NCBI GenBank assembly: GCA_016650415.1
Contig: JAENVU010000394.1
Location: 1-5,276, forward strand
Direction of reading: 5' to 3'
DNA: 5,276 nucleotides
Source of the DNA: Acidimicrobiia bacterium
GTDB lineage: Bacteria; Actinomycetota; Acidimicrobiia; IMCC26256; JAENVU01
Shown: piece after piece, positions 1-5,276 of the stretch
How the letters are laid out: each line of letters starts with the position of its first letter
How positions within the stretch are numbered: position 1 is the stretch's first letter
The notes under the pieces: generated by a model
The model's database searches: none
Seen by the model: only the letters and a program-made list of their open reading frames with translations
Told to the model about the DNA's origin: nothing
Translations under genes and position numbers: made by a program

Positions 1-329
1 CGGACCAGATGAACCTCACCTCGGTGGGAGCCGACGACGACTACGTCGTCCCGGCTGGTCGGACCGAGGCGCCGGGCGCCCGTCATGTCATGACGAACCC
101 CGAGGGTTTCAGCGATCACTCGGCGATCGTGGATGACCCGGGCGCGATGCGGGAGGTCCGACTCGCGCTCGAAGGCCGCCCGCCGGGCTGTGTCGGCTGG
201 CTCGAAGGGATCCGCGGCGCAGTGGAGCCCGTGCTGATCCGGCGCGCGGCACTCCACCTCGGCCACGCCATCGCCACCGCGACCCGCGGCGATGTTCCGC
301 TGCCGGGCCGACCGCCTGGGCTCGGATGA
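1..329 (+). CDS. C-terminal end of a probable alpha/beta hydrolase (lipase/esterase-like), 5' truncated by the window
   Basis: The frame is open from the first full codon at base 3 and ends at TGA 327-329, giving 109 visible codons with strongly G/C-ending third positions, as expected of a real gene here. The sequence looks like the last part of a lipase/esterase-type alpha/beta hydrolase. A GADDDYVVP segment (bases 27-53) fits the strand and loop carrying the catalytic acid, probably one of the three Asp at bases 33-41. A GFSDHSAIVDDP segment (bases 105-140) fits the catalytic His loop, with His at 117-119. The Asp-His spacing of about 26-28 residues and the run of 'VP' then 'G-x-x-x-H' are usual for this fold. 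The remaining ~60 residues hold a conserved-looking PPGCVG stretch and an amphipathic helix. The nucleophile Ser elbow would lie upstream of the window, so the substrate cannot be judged. The ATG at base 9 is most likely an internal Met. The family call rests on motif reading only. Confidence 0.6.
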   Translation, partial: DQMNLTSVGADDDYVVPAGRTEAPGARHVMTNPEGFSDHSAIVDDPGAMREVRLALEGRPPGCVGWLEGIRGAVEPVLIRRAALHLGHAIATATRGDVPLPGRPPGLG

Positions 330-383
330 GCCGGGCGCGGCGTCCCCGCAACTCCCCGAACCATTCCCGTACCCACTGAGACA

Positions 384-395
384 TGGAGGTCTCCA
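384..395 (+). promoter_or_regulatory. Ribosome binding site of the propeller gene, embedded in a short inverted repeat
   Basis: GGAGGT at 385-390 lies 5 bases before the ATG at 396 and fixes that start. It sits inside a perfect 5+2+5 inverted repeat, TGGAG-GT-CTCCA (384-395), which in RNA could fold only as a weak 4-bp stem with a 4-base loop. The 66-base gap 330-395 otherwise shows no convincing -35/-10 pair and no clear terminator for the upstream hydrolase, so co-transcription with it is possible. Confidence 0.6.
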
Positions 396-1637
396 ATGAC
401 GCACCACCGCACTGCGTCCCGTACGTCGCCGAGGCGGTGGTCCCGGCCCCGGATCCTCGGTGCCGGCCTCCTCCTCGTCGCCATCGTTGGCGCCGTCGTG
501 GTCGCCGTCGGCATTGCCCGACCCGGCGACGCCGATCGGCCCGGTCGACTCGCGGCCGGGTCGCGAGTCGGGTATCACGACCCGTTCGACACCCGTCGCC
601 CCGAGAACATCGACCCGATGTGGTCCCACGATTTCTCGGCCGACCCCACGGCGATGCTGGTCAACGACGCCGACACCTTCGTCGTCACCCCGACCGCGGT
701 CACTGCGCTGGCAACCGCGTCGGGCGAGGTTCGGTGGCAGGCCGACGTCAAGGACGCGGAGCCGTATCTCGCCGTCGACGCCACGTCGGTGGCGGTCGGG
801 GCAGTCGACGGGTTCGAGCTGCTCGACCGCGCGAGCGGTGCCTCCCGGTGGCGGGCCGAGATCAGCGATCCGACCGACCGGGCCCGTGCGGTCGCGATCG
901 TCGGAGGTGAACGGGCCGGCGTGGTCGTCGGAGCCACCGACCACAACGGTCTCGTCGGATTCGACGCTGCGACCGGAGCACTCCGGTGGACCAGCCCGGC
1001 GTCGCTGCCACCCCGTGGGCGACTCGTGACCGACGCGGCGACTGGGTCGGTCGTCGTCGTGAACAGCACGGACCACGCCGCGCAGCTGAGGGTCCTCGAT
1101 GCCGGCACCGGTGCCCTGCGGTGGTCCACCAACCTGGATCGGGACACCGGAATTCCGATGATCGTCGGCACCACGCTGCTGGTGGCGACCGGCGACGGCG
1201 ACTCGGGGGTGCTGCGCTCGTTCTCGGTGGCCGACGGTCGGTCGCGGTGGGAGCGCCCGTTGCGCACCGGTGCCGAGGCGACCACCGGCCTGATCCAGGT
1301 GGCCGAGGATGTCGTCGCGGTCGACTCGTCGGGGATGGTCTTCTCCGTGGCGGTGAGCACGGGCGCCCTGCACTGGCGCACCGAACTGCCGGGTCCGGTG
1401 CTTGCCGATTCGCCCGTCGTCGTCGACGACGTGCTGGTCGTGCACGACCTCTTTGCCAAGGTCCACACCCTGGACCCGAGGACGGGCCGGCTGCTCGGGT
1501 CGCGCCAGTCGGTCGGGGCACCGGTGGCCCTCGGCGCGGGGGTCCATCGGGTCGTCTACGCCCAGGCCGAAGTGCAATACGGGCAGGTCATCGCATATGC
1601 ACCGGGTCTGCTACGCCGCCCGGTGGGGTCGAAGTAG
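396..1637 (+). CDS. Membrane-anchored PQQ-like beta-propeller repeat protein
   Basis: This 413-residue protein starts with an Arg-rich cytoplasmic segment (residues 5-19), followed by one hydrophobic helix (about 20-41) that should act as a signal anchor. There is no lipobox Cys and no good Tat motif. The rest is predicted to lie outside the membrane as a beta-propeller of PQQ-like blades. The blade signature 'D-x-x-T/S-G-x-x-x-W' recurs with Trp at residues 114, 152, 198, 243, 285 and 327, spaced 38-46 residues. A last copy, LDPRTGRLLG (359-368), has Gly where the Trp would be, and W76 may mark a first, degenerate blade. This suggests seven to eight blades. Family knowledge: such repeats occur in PQQ dehydrogenases and in BamB-like scaffold proteins. 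No dehydrogenase catalytic or haem motif is visible, so a binding or scaffold role at the cell surface is more likely than catalysis. A strong Shine-Dalgarno sequence supports the ATG. The specific function is unknown. Confidence 0.9.
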   Translation: MTHHRTASRTSPRRWSRPRILGAGLLLVAIVGAVVVAVGIARPGDADRPGRLAAGSRVGYHDPFDTRRPENIDPMWSHDFSADPTAMLVNDADTFVVTPTAVTALATASGEVRWQADVKDAEPYLAVDATSVAVGAVDGFELLDRASGASRWRAEISDPTDRARAVAIVGGERAGVVVGATDHNGLVGFDAATGALRWTSPASLPPRGRLVTDAATGSVVVVNSTDHAAQLRVLDAGTGALRWSTNLDRDTGIPMIVGTTLLVATGDGDSGVLRSFSVADGRSRWERPLRTGAEATTGLIQVAEDVVAVDSSGMVFSVAVSTGALHWRTELPGPVLADSPVVVDDVLVVHDLFAKVHTLDPRTGRLLGSRQSVGAPVALGAGVHRVVYAQAEVQYGQVIAYAPGLLRRPVGSK

Positions 1638-1665
1638 CCGACCGTTTCGGGGCGGTCGCGGTCGG
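1638..1665 (+). terminator. GC-rich hairpin directly after the propeller gene; possible U-less terminator
   Basis: The first base after the TAG stop begins CCGACCG (1638-1644), which pairs perfectly with CGGTCGG (1659-1665) around a 14-base loop. A shorter alternative pairs CGACCG (1639-1644) with CGGTCG (1653-1658) around an 8-base loop. No T-run follows, so it is not a canonical intrinsic terminator. Its position immediately behind a stop codon, before a gap that probably carries a promoter, is what suggests termination. Confidence 0.35.
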
Positions 1666-1679
1666 GCGGCTGGGAGTCT

Positions 1680-1695
1680 GCCGGGAGGTCCCGGC
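1680..1695 (+). repeat. Perfect 7+2+7 inverted repeat upstream of rpsB
   Basis: GCCGGGA (1680-1686) and TCCCGGC (1689-1695) are exact reverse complements separated by GG. The right arm ends directly against the possible -10 hexamer at 1696-1701, so the repeat would fill most of a promoter spacer and could be a protein-binding site. As RNA it would form a 6-bp GC stem with an AGGU loop, so it might instead be a second hairpin ending upstream transcription. No T-run follows. Confidence 0.5.
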
Positions 1696-1701
1696 TACAC
1701 T
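1696..1701 (+). promoter_or_regulatory. Possible -10 element of the rpsB operon promoter
   Basis: TACACT matches the actinobacterial TAnnnT pattern and is the only such hexamer I find in the rpsB upstream gap. A start near base 1708 would give a leader of about 117 bases. No recognisable -35 lies at 16-19 bases spacing (the region reads GGGAGTCT), which is common in this phylum but leaves the call weak. Confidence 0.35.
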
Positions 1702-1719
1702 TCCGCCCGACTCGATCGC

Positions 1720-1802
1720 CTCGGTGACCGAGATCTCGCACGCCCGGCAATCCAATGGTCGTCTCCGGAACCCTCCGGCGGCGCTGACCGGGCGGAGGAC
1801 CA
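1720..1802 (+). promoter_or_regulatory. Structured leader region of rpsB
   Basis: Several stems can be read in the bases before the rpsB ribosome binding site. Stem A is the dyad CTCGGT-G-ACCGAG (1720-1732). Stem B pairs CCGGA (1765-1769) with TCCGG (1774-1778) around the loop ACCC. Stem C pairs TGGTC plus CTCCG (1756-1760, 1763-1767) with CGGAGGACCA (1793-1802), giving ten Watson-Crick pairs with one 2-base bulge. Stem D pairs CCTCCG (1772-1777) with CGGAGG (1793-1798). B and C compete for 1765-1767, C and D for 1793-1798, and B and D for 1774-1777. S2 is known to repress rpsB-tsf through the mRNA leader in E. coli. A similar role here is inference only, since GC-rich DNA readily offers stems by chance. 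Confidence 0.35.
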
Positions 1803-1805
1803 ACC

Positions 1806-1816
1806 AGAGGAAAGGA
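1806..1816 (+). promoter_or_regulatory. Ribosome binding site that fixes the GTG start of rpsB
   Basis: The purine-rich AGAGGAAAGGA ends 8 bases before GTG 1825. The frame is open well upstream, back into the propeller gene, so this site and the conserved MAVVTMKQLL N-terminus decide the start. The ATG at 1840 would remove the first five conserved residues and has no good site of its own. Confidence 0.75.
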
Positions 1817-1824
1817 CACCCCGC

Positions 1825-2854
<1,030 letters not shown>

Positions 2855-2862
<8 letters not shown>

Positions 2863-3700
2863 TATCGCTGCCAAGGACGTCGCGCAGCTCCGGAAACTCA
2901 CCGGCGCCGGCATGATGGACTGCAAGAAGGCGCTCGTCGAGACGAGCGGCGACATCGAAGCGGCCAAGGATTGGTTGCGGAAGAAGGGCTTGGCCGGTGC
3001 CGCCAAGCGCGAGGGCCGGGCCGCCGACCAGGGCGCGATCGAGGTCGTCGTCGAGGGCGGCGTCGCCGCCGTCGTCGAACTCAACTGCGAGACCGACTTC
3101 GTGGCCAAAGGCGCAGAGTTCAAGGACTTCGTCGGTGCGCTGGCGAACCAAGTCGCGCGCGATGGCGACGCCGATCTGGCGGGCCAGGCCTACGACGGTT
3201 CGACGGTCGGTGAGACCATCACCCAGATGGGTTCGAGGCTCGGAGAGCGGATCGAACTCGGCCGGATCGCTCGGTACGAATCGGCCGACGGCATCCTCGA
3301 TGGCTACAAGCACATCCAGAACGACCGCGGCACGATCGGCGTGCTGGTGGAGCTCGCGGGTGTGAGCCCCGACGATGCCAACGCCCAGTCGGTCGCGCAC
3401 GACATCGCCCTCCACATCGCCAGCGCGGCACCTCGGTTCGTCAGCAAGGACGATGTCCCGGCCGACGCCATCGAGAAGGAGCGCGAGGTCCTCACCGAAC
3501 TCACCCGCAACGAGGGCAAGCCGGACGACGTCATCGAGAAGATCGTGACGGGTCGCCTCAACGGCTTCTACAAGGACTACTGCCTGCTCGAGCAGGGCTT
3601 CGTCAAGGAACCGAAGACGACGATCGCGAAGTTGGTCGACGGGCTCGGTTCCGGAGCGACGGTCAAGCGGTTCGTTCGCATCAAGGTCGGTGAGGACTGA
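2855..3700 (+). CDS. tsf: Translation elongation factor Ts
   Basis: EF-Ts is the nucleotide exchange factor that releases GDP from EF-Tu in the cytoplasm. The protein has 281 residues, against 283 in E. coli. An N-terminal UBA-like module (about 1-45) carries the hallmark LTGAGMMDCKKAL (15-27) and DWLRKKG. The exchange core follows with NCETDFVAK (77-85), whose Thr-Asp-Phe-Val (80-83) is the loop that disturbs the EF-Tu magnesium site. C-terminal landmarks include the HIASAAPRFVS stretch, the FYKDYCLLEQGFVK segment and a closing VKRFVRIKVGE. The ATG overlaps the last 8 bases of rpsB, and AGGTGAG (2841-2847) lies 7 bases upstream. The frame is open further upstream inside rpsB, but only this start gives the conserved MADIAAKDV beginning. 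No truncation or missing key residue is seen. Confidence 0.98.
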
Positions 3701-3703
3701 TCC

Positions 3704-4438
3704 ATGTCGGGGAGCCGCTTCCGCCGGGTGGTGTTGAAGCTCTCGGGCGAGTCCTTCGCCGAGGACATCGGCTTCGGGATCGATGCCGCGACCGTTGAGC
3801 GCATCGCGACCGAGATCGCCGACGCGCGGCGTGATCTCGAGTTGGAAATCGCGATCGTCGTCGGTGGCGGCAACATCTTCCGGGGCATCGCGGGCAAGAC
3901 CCGCGGGATGGACCGCGCCCGAGCCGACTACATGGGCATGCTGGCCACCGTGATCAACGCGCTGGCGTTGCAGGATGCGCTCGAAGGGGTGGGTCAGCCC
4001 ACCCGGGTGCAGACCGCGATCACGATGGCGAAGGTGGCCGAGCCCTACATCCCGTTGCGGGCGATCCGCCATCTGGAGAAGGGCCGGATCGTCGTCTTCG
4101 CGGCCGGGACGGGCAACCCATACTTCACGACCGATACCACCGCTGCGCTCCGAGGTGCCGAGATGGGCGCCGATGCGGTCCTGAAGGGCACTCATTCCGG
4201 GGTCGATGGCGTGTACAGCGCCGATCCGCGGCTGGACCCGACTGCCGTGAAGCTCACGGAGGTGACCCACTTCGAGGTCATGAACCGCGGCCTCAAGGTG
4301 ATGGACTCGACGGCCATCACGTTCTGCATGGACAACGAGTTGCCGATCATCGTGTTCGACGTTTCGACCCCGGGCAACATTCGCCGGGCGCTCACCGGCG
4401 AACCGATCGGAACCCTCGTGAGCTCGAAGGAGGCTTGA
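3704..4438 (+). CDS. pyrH: UMP kinase (uridylate kinase)
   Basis: This enzyme phosphorylates UMP to UDP with ATP, the entry to UTP and CTP synthesis. It belongs to the amino acid kinase fold and is typically a hexamer regulated by GTP and UTP. The protein has 244 residues, a normal length. Visible motifs in order are KLSGES (12-17) for phosphate binding, VVGGGNIFRG (52-61), the MDRARADYMGMLATVINAL helix (69-87) with the UMP-contacting Asp75 region, GTGNPYFTTDT (135-145), and VDGVYSADPR in the ATP-binding part. The last is preceded by KGTHSG, one or two residues longer than the matching loop in the E. coli, Bacillus and Mycobacterium sequences I remember. The C-terminal half ends in LKVMDSTAITFC and LPIIVFD. 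GGTGAGGA (3689-3696) lies 7 bases before the ATG. The start is 3 bases after the tsf stop, so the gene is in the operon. Confidence 0.98.
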   Translation: MSGSRFRRVVLKLSGESFAEDIGFGIDAATVERIATEIADARRDLELEIAIVVGGGNIFRGIAGKTRGMDRARADYMGMLATVINALALQDALEGVGQPTRVQTAITMAKVAEPYIPLRAIRHLEKGRIVVFAAGTGNPYFTTDTTAALRGAEMGADAVLKGTHSGVDGVYSADPRLDPTAVKLTEVTHFEVMNRGLKVMDSTAITFCMDNELPIIVFDVSTPGNIRRALTGEPIGTLVSSKEA

Positions 4439-4439
4439 G

Positions 4440-5003
4440 ATGGCGACGCCACCGGAAATCATCGCCGACTGCCGGGACAAGATGGCCAAGGCCGTCGACC
4501 ACCTGAAGAGTGAGTTCTCGAGTGTCCGGACCGGCCGAGCCACCCCGGCCCTGGTCGAGAAGATCCGGGTCGACTACTACGGCAGCGAGGTCCCGCTGCA
4601 GCAGCTCGCCGGGTTCAGCGTCCCCGAGGCGCGGGTGTTGGTGGTCTCGCCGTACGACCGCGGCGCGCTCGGCGCCATCGAGAAGGCGCTGCAGCAGAGC
4701 GACCTCGGTATCAACCCGAGCAACGACGGTCAGATCATTCGCCTCGTGTTCCCGGAGTTGACTCAGGAACGCCGCAAGGACCTGGTGAAGGTGGTCAAGG
4801 GCCAGGCCGAGGACGGCCGGGTCGCGATCCGGAACCTACGACGGCATGCCCGCCAGGAACTCGAGGCGCTCGAGAAGAACGGTGAGATCTCGCGCGACGA
4901 GTTGGAGCGGGTGGAAAAGGACCTCGAGAAGTCGACGCACGATGTCGTCGCCGAGGTGGACGAGCTCCTGGGGCACAAGGAACATGAGCTCTTGGAGGTC
5001 TGA
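4440..5003 (+). CDS. frr: Ribosome recycling factor
   Basis: Ribosome recycling factor acts with EF-G to split the post-termination ribosome. The protein has 187 residues, close to the usual 185. It shows the expected two-domain plan: helix one of the three-helix bundle (about 1-28), the VRTGRATPALV hinge (29-39), domain II with YYGSEVPLQQLA and the VPEARVLVVSPYD strand (to about 105), then the long paired helices. These helices include the conserved FPELTQERRKDLVK and VAIRNLRR (128-135), whose Arg residues contact 23S rRNA. A strong AAGGAGG (4427-4433), lying inside the end of pyrH, is 6 bases before the ATG. Only one base separates the pyrH stop from this start, so coupling is likely. Nothing is missing or unusual. 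Confidence 0.98.
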   Translation: MATPPEIIADCRDKMAKAVDHLKSEFSSVRTGRATPALVEKIRVDYYGSEVPLQQLAGFSVPEARVLVVSPYDRGALGAIEKALQQSDLGINPSNDGQIIRLVFPELTQERRKDLVKVVKGQAEDGRVAIRNLRRHARQELEALEKNGEISRDELERVEKDLEKSTHDVVAEVDELLGHKEHELLEV

Positions 5004-5011
5004 ACGGGGCG

Positions 5012-5031
5012 CCCGGACCATCAGGTACGGG
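5012..5031 (+). terminator. Imperfect hairpin after frr; weak terminator candidate
   Basis: CCCG-g-ACC (5012-5019) pairs with GGT-a-CGGG (5024-5031) around an ATCA loop, giving seven pairs and one G-A mismatch, beginning 8 bases after the frr stop. No T-run follows, so it may only attenuate or mean nothing. It lies in the 90-base gap 5004-5093, which also holds TAGGGT (5052-5057), a -10-like hexamer without a visible -35. Confidence 0.25.
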
Positions 5032-5080
5032 ATCGATGGGCCTATCGGGTCTAGGGTGCGCGGAGTTCTTCGTGCGCCAC

Positions 5081-5087
5081 GGGGGGT
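5081..5087 (+). promoter_or_regulatory. G-rich ribosome binding site that fixes the GTG start of the last gene
   Basis: GGGGGGT lies 6 bases before GTG 5094. The frame upstream is closed by TAG at 5052-5054 with no ATG, GTG or TTG in frame between, so this is the only plausible start near the beginning of the coding signal. Confidence 0.6.
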
Positions 5088-5093
5088 ATTGCC

Positions 5094-5276
5094 GTGACCG
5101 ACCGTCACGACGAAGACAACGAGATTCCAGCACCGCGGGCGACACCACCGTCCGGCGCGGGCGAAGGCGTCCGCATCATCGGTGCCGAAGAAGCCCAGGC
5201 CGTGATCGAGTCGGGCGCGGTTGCCCGACGCCTCGGCGACGACGAGCCCAAGTACGGCGACGTTCCCGAGCGCGCC
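5094..5276 (+). CDS. cdsA: N-terminal 61 codons of a probable phosphatidate cytidylyltransferase, 3' truncated by the window
   Basis: The frame runs from GTG 5094 to the window end without a stop, with strongly G/C-ending codons. The visible residues are soluble and charged. An acidic, Pro-rich opening (1-24) leads into GVRIIGAEEAQAVIESGAVA (25-44) and then a polar stretch, RRLGDDEPKYGDVPE. No membrane helix has begun yet. CdsA makes CDP-diacylglycerol from phosphatidate and CTP in the membrane, and cdsA commonly follows frr in bacteria. I also recall a similar 'VRIIGAEEA...YGDVP' soluble extension on CdsA proteins of Acidimicrobiia. The identification therefore rests on gene order and a remembered N-terminal pattern. 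The catalytic domain lies beyond the window, so an unrelated protein is possible. Confidence 0.6.
   Translation, partial: MTDRHDEDNEIPAPRATPPSGAGEGVRIIGAEEAQAVIESGAVARRLGDDEPKYGDVPERA

Noticed and set aside
432..460. Tat signal (SPRRW) at the propeller N-terminus
   Set aside because: The twin Arg is not followed by the usual hydrophobic/Lys pattern of S-R-R-x-F-L-K, and many Arg surround it. An ordinary signal anchor explains it better.
383..910. Overlapping + frame starting at ATG 383
   Set aside because: Arg/Pro-rich shadow of the propeller gene. The ribosome site GGAGGT follows this ATG and points to the ATG at 396.
1402..1824. Upstream in-frame extension of rpsB to ATG 1402
   Set aside because: The extra residues are a shadow of the propeller gene plus leader. 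S2 homology begins at GTG 1825, which has its own ribosome site.
5052..5057. TAGGGT as a promoter -10 for the last gene
   Set aside because: The hexamer fits TAnnnT, but no -35 is visible at 16-18 bases (GGGATC region) and the gene may simply be read from the operon promoter.
5056..5080. Hairpin GTGCGC with GCGCCAC before the last gene
   Set aside because: It needs a bulged C, has a 12-base loop and no T-run, so it is no stronger than chance for this base composition.

Overview
The window is ordinary chromosomal DNA from a high-G+C bacterium. It is most likely an actinomycete, and the class Acidimicrobiia is my best guess. This rests on strongly G/C-biased third codon positions, an S2 protein opening with the actinobacterial-type MAVVTMKQLLEAGVHFGHQ, the rpsB-tsf-pyrH-frr order, and a following gene whose N-terminus resembles the soluble extension I remember on acidimicrobial CdsA proteins. 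The lineage is an inference from reading, not from a search.

Layout, all on the + strand. Bases 1-329 hold the C-terminal end of a protein that looks like an alpha/beta hydrolase (lipase/esterase). Bases 396-1637 encode a membrane-anchored PQQ-like beta-propeller protein. A 187-base gap (1638-1824) separates it from the operon. That gap holds a GC-rich hairpin just after the stop codon, a perfect 7+2+7 inverted repeat abutting a possible -10 hexamer, and a leader with several hairpins, some mutually exclusive. Then come rpsB (1825-2862), tsf (2855-3700), pyrH (3704-4438) and frr (4440-5003), with junctions of -8, +3 and +1 bases. After a 90-base gap, the first 61 codons of a further gene (5094 to the window end) are probably the start of cdsA.

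The four complete operon genes support translation: ribosomal protein S2, elongation factor Ts, UMP kinase (pyrimidine nucleotide supply) and ribosome recycling factor. CdsA would add phospholipid precursor synthesis, as in the classic bacterial cluster. The two upstream genes have no evident functional link to them.

I see no mobile element, CRISPR array, tRNA, rRNA or novel multi-gene system. The points most worth a second look are the roughly 113-residue Ala/Glu/Pro-rich tail on S2, the structured rpsB leader, the inverted repeat at the possible promoter, and the unidentified role of the propeller protein.
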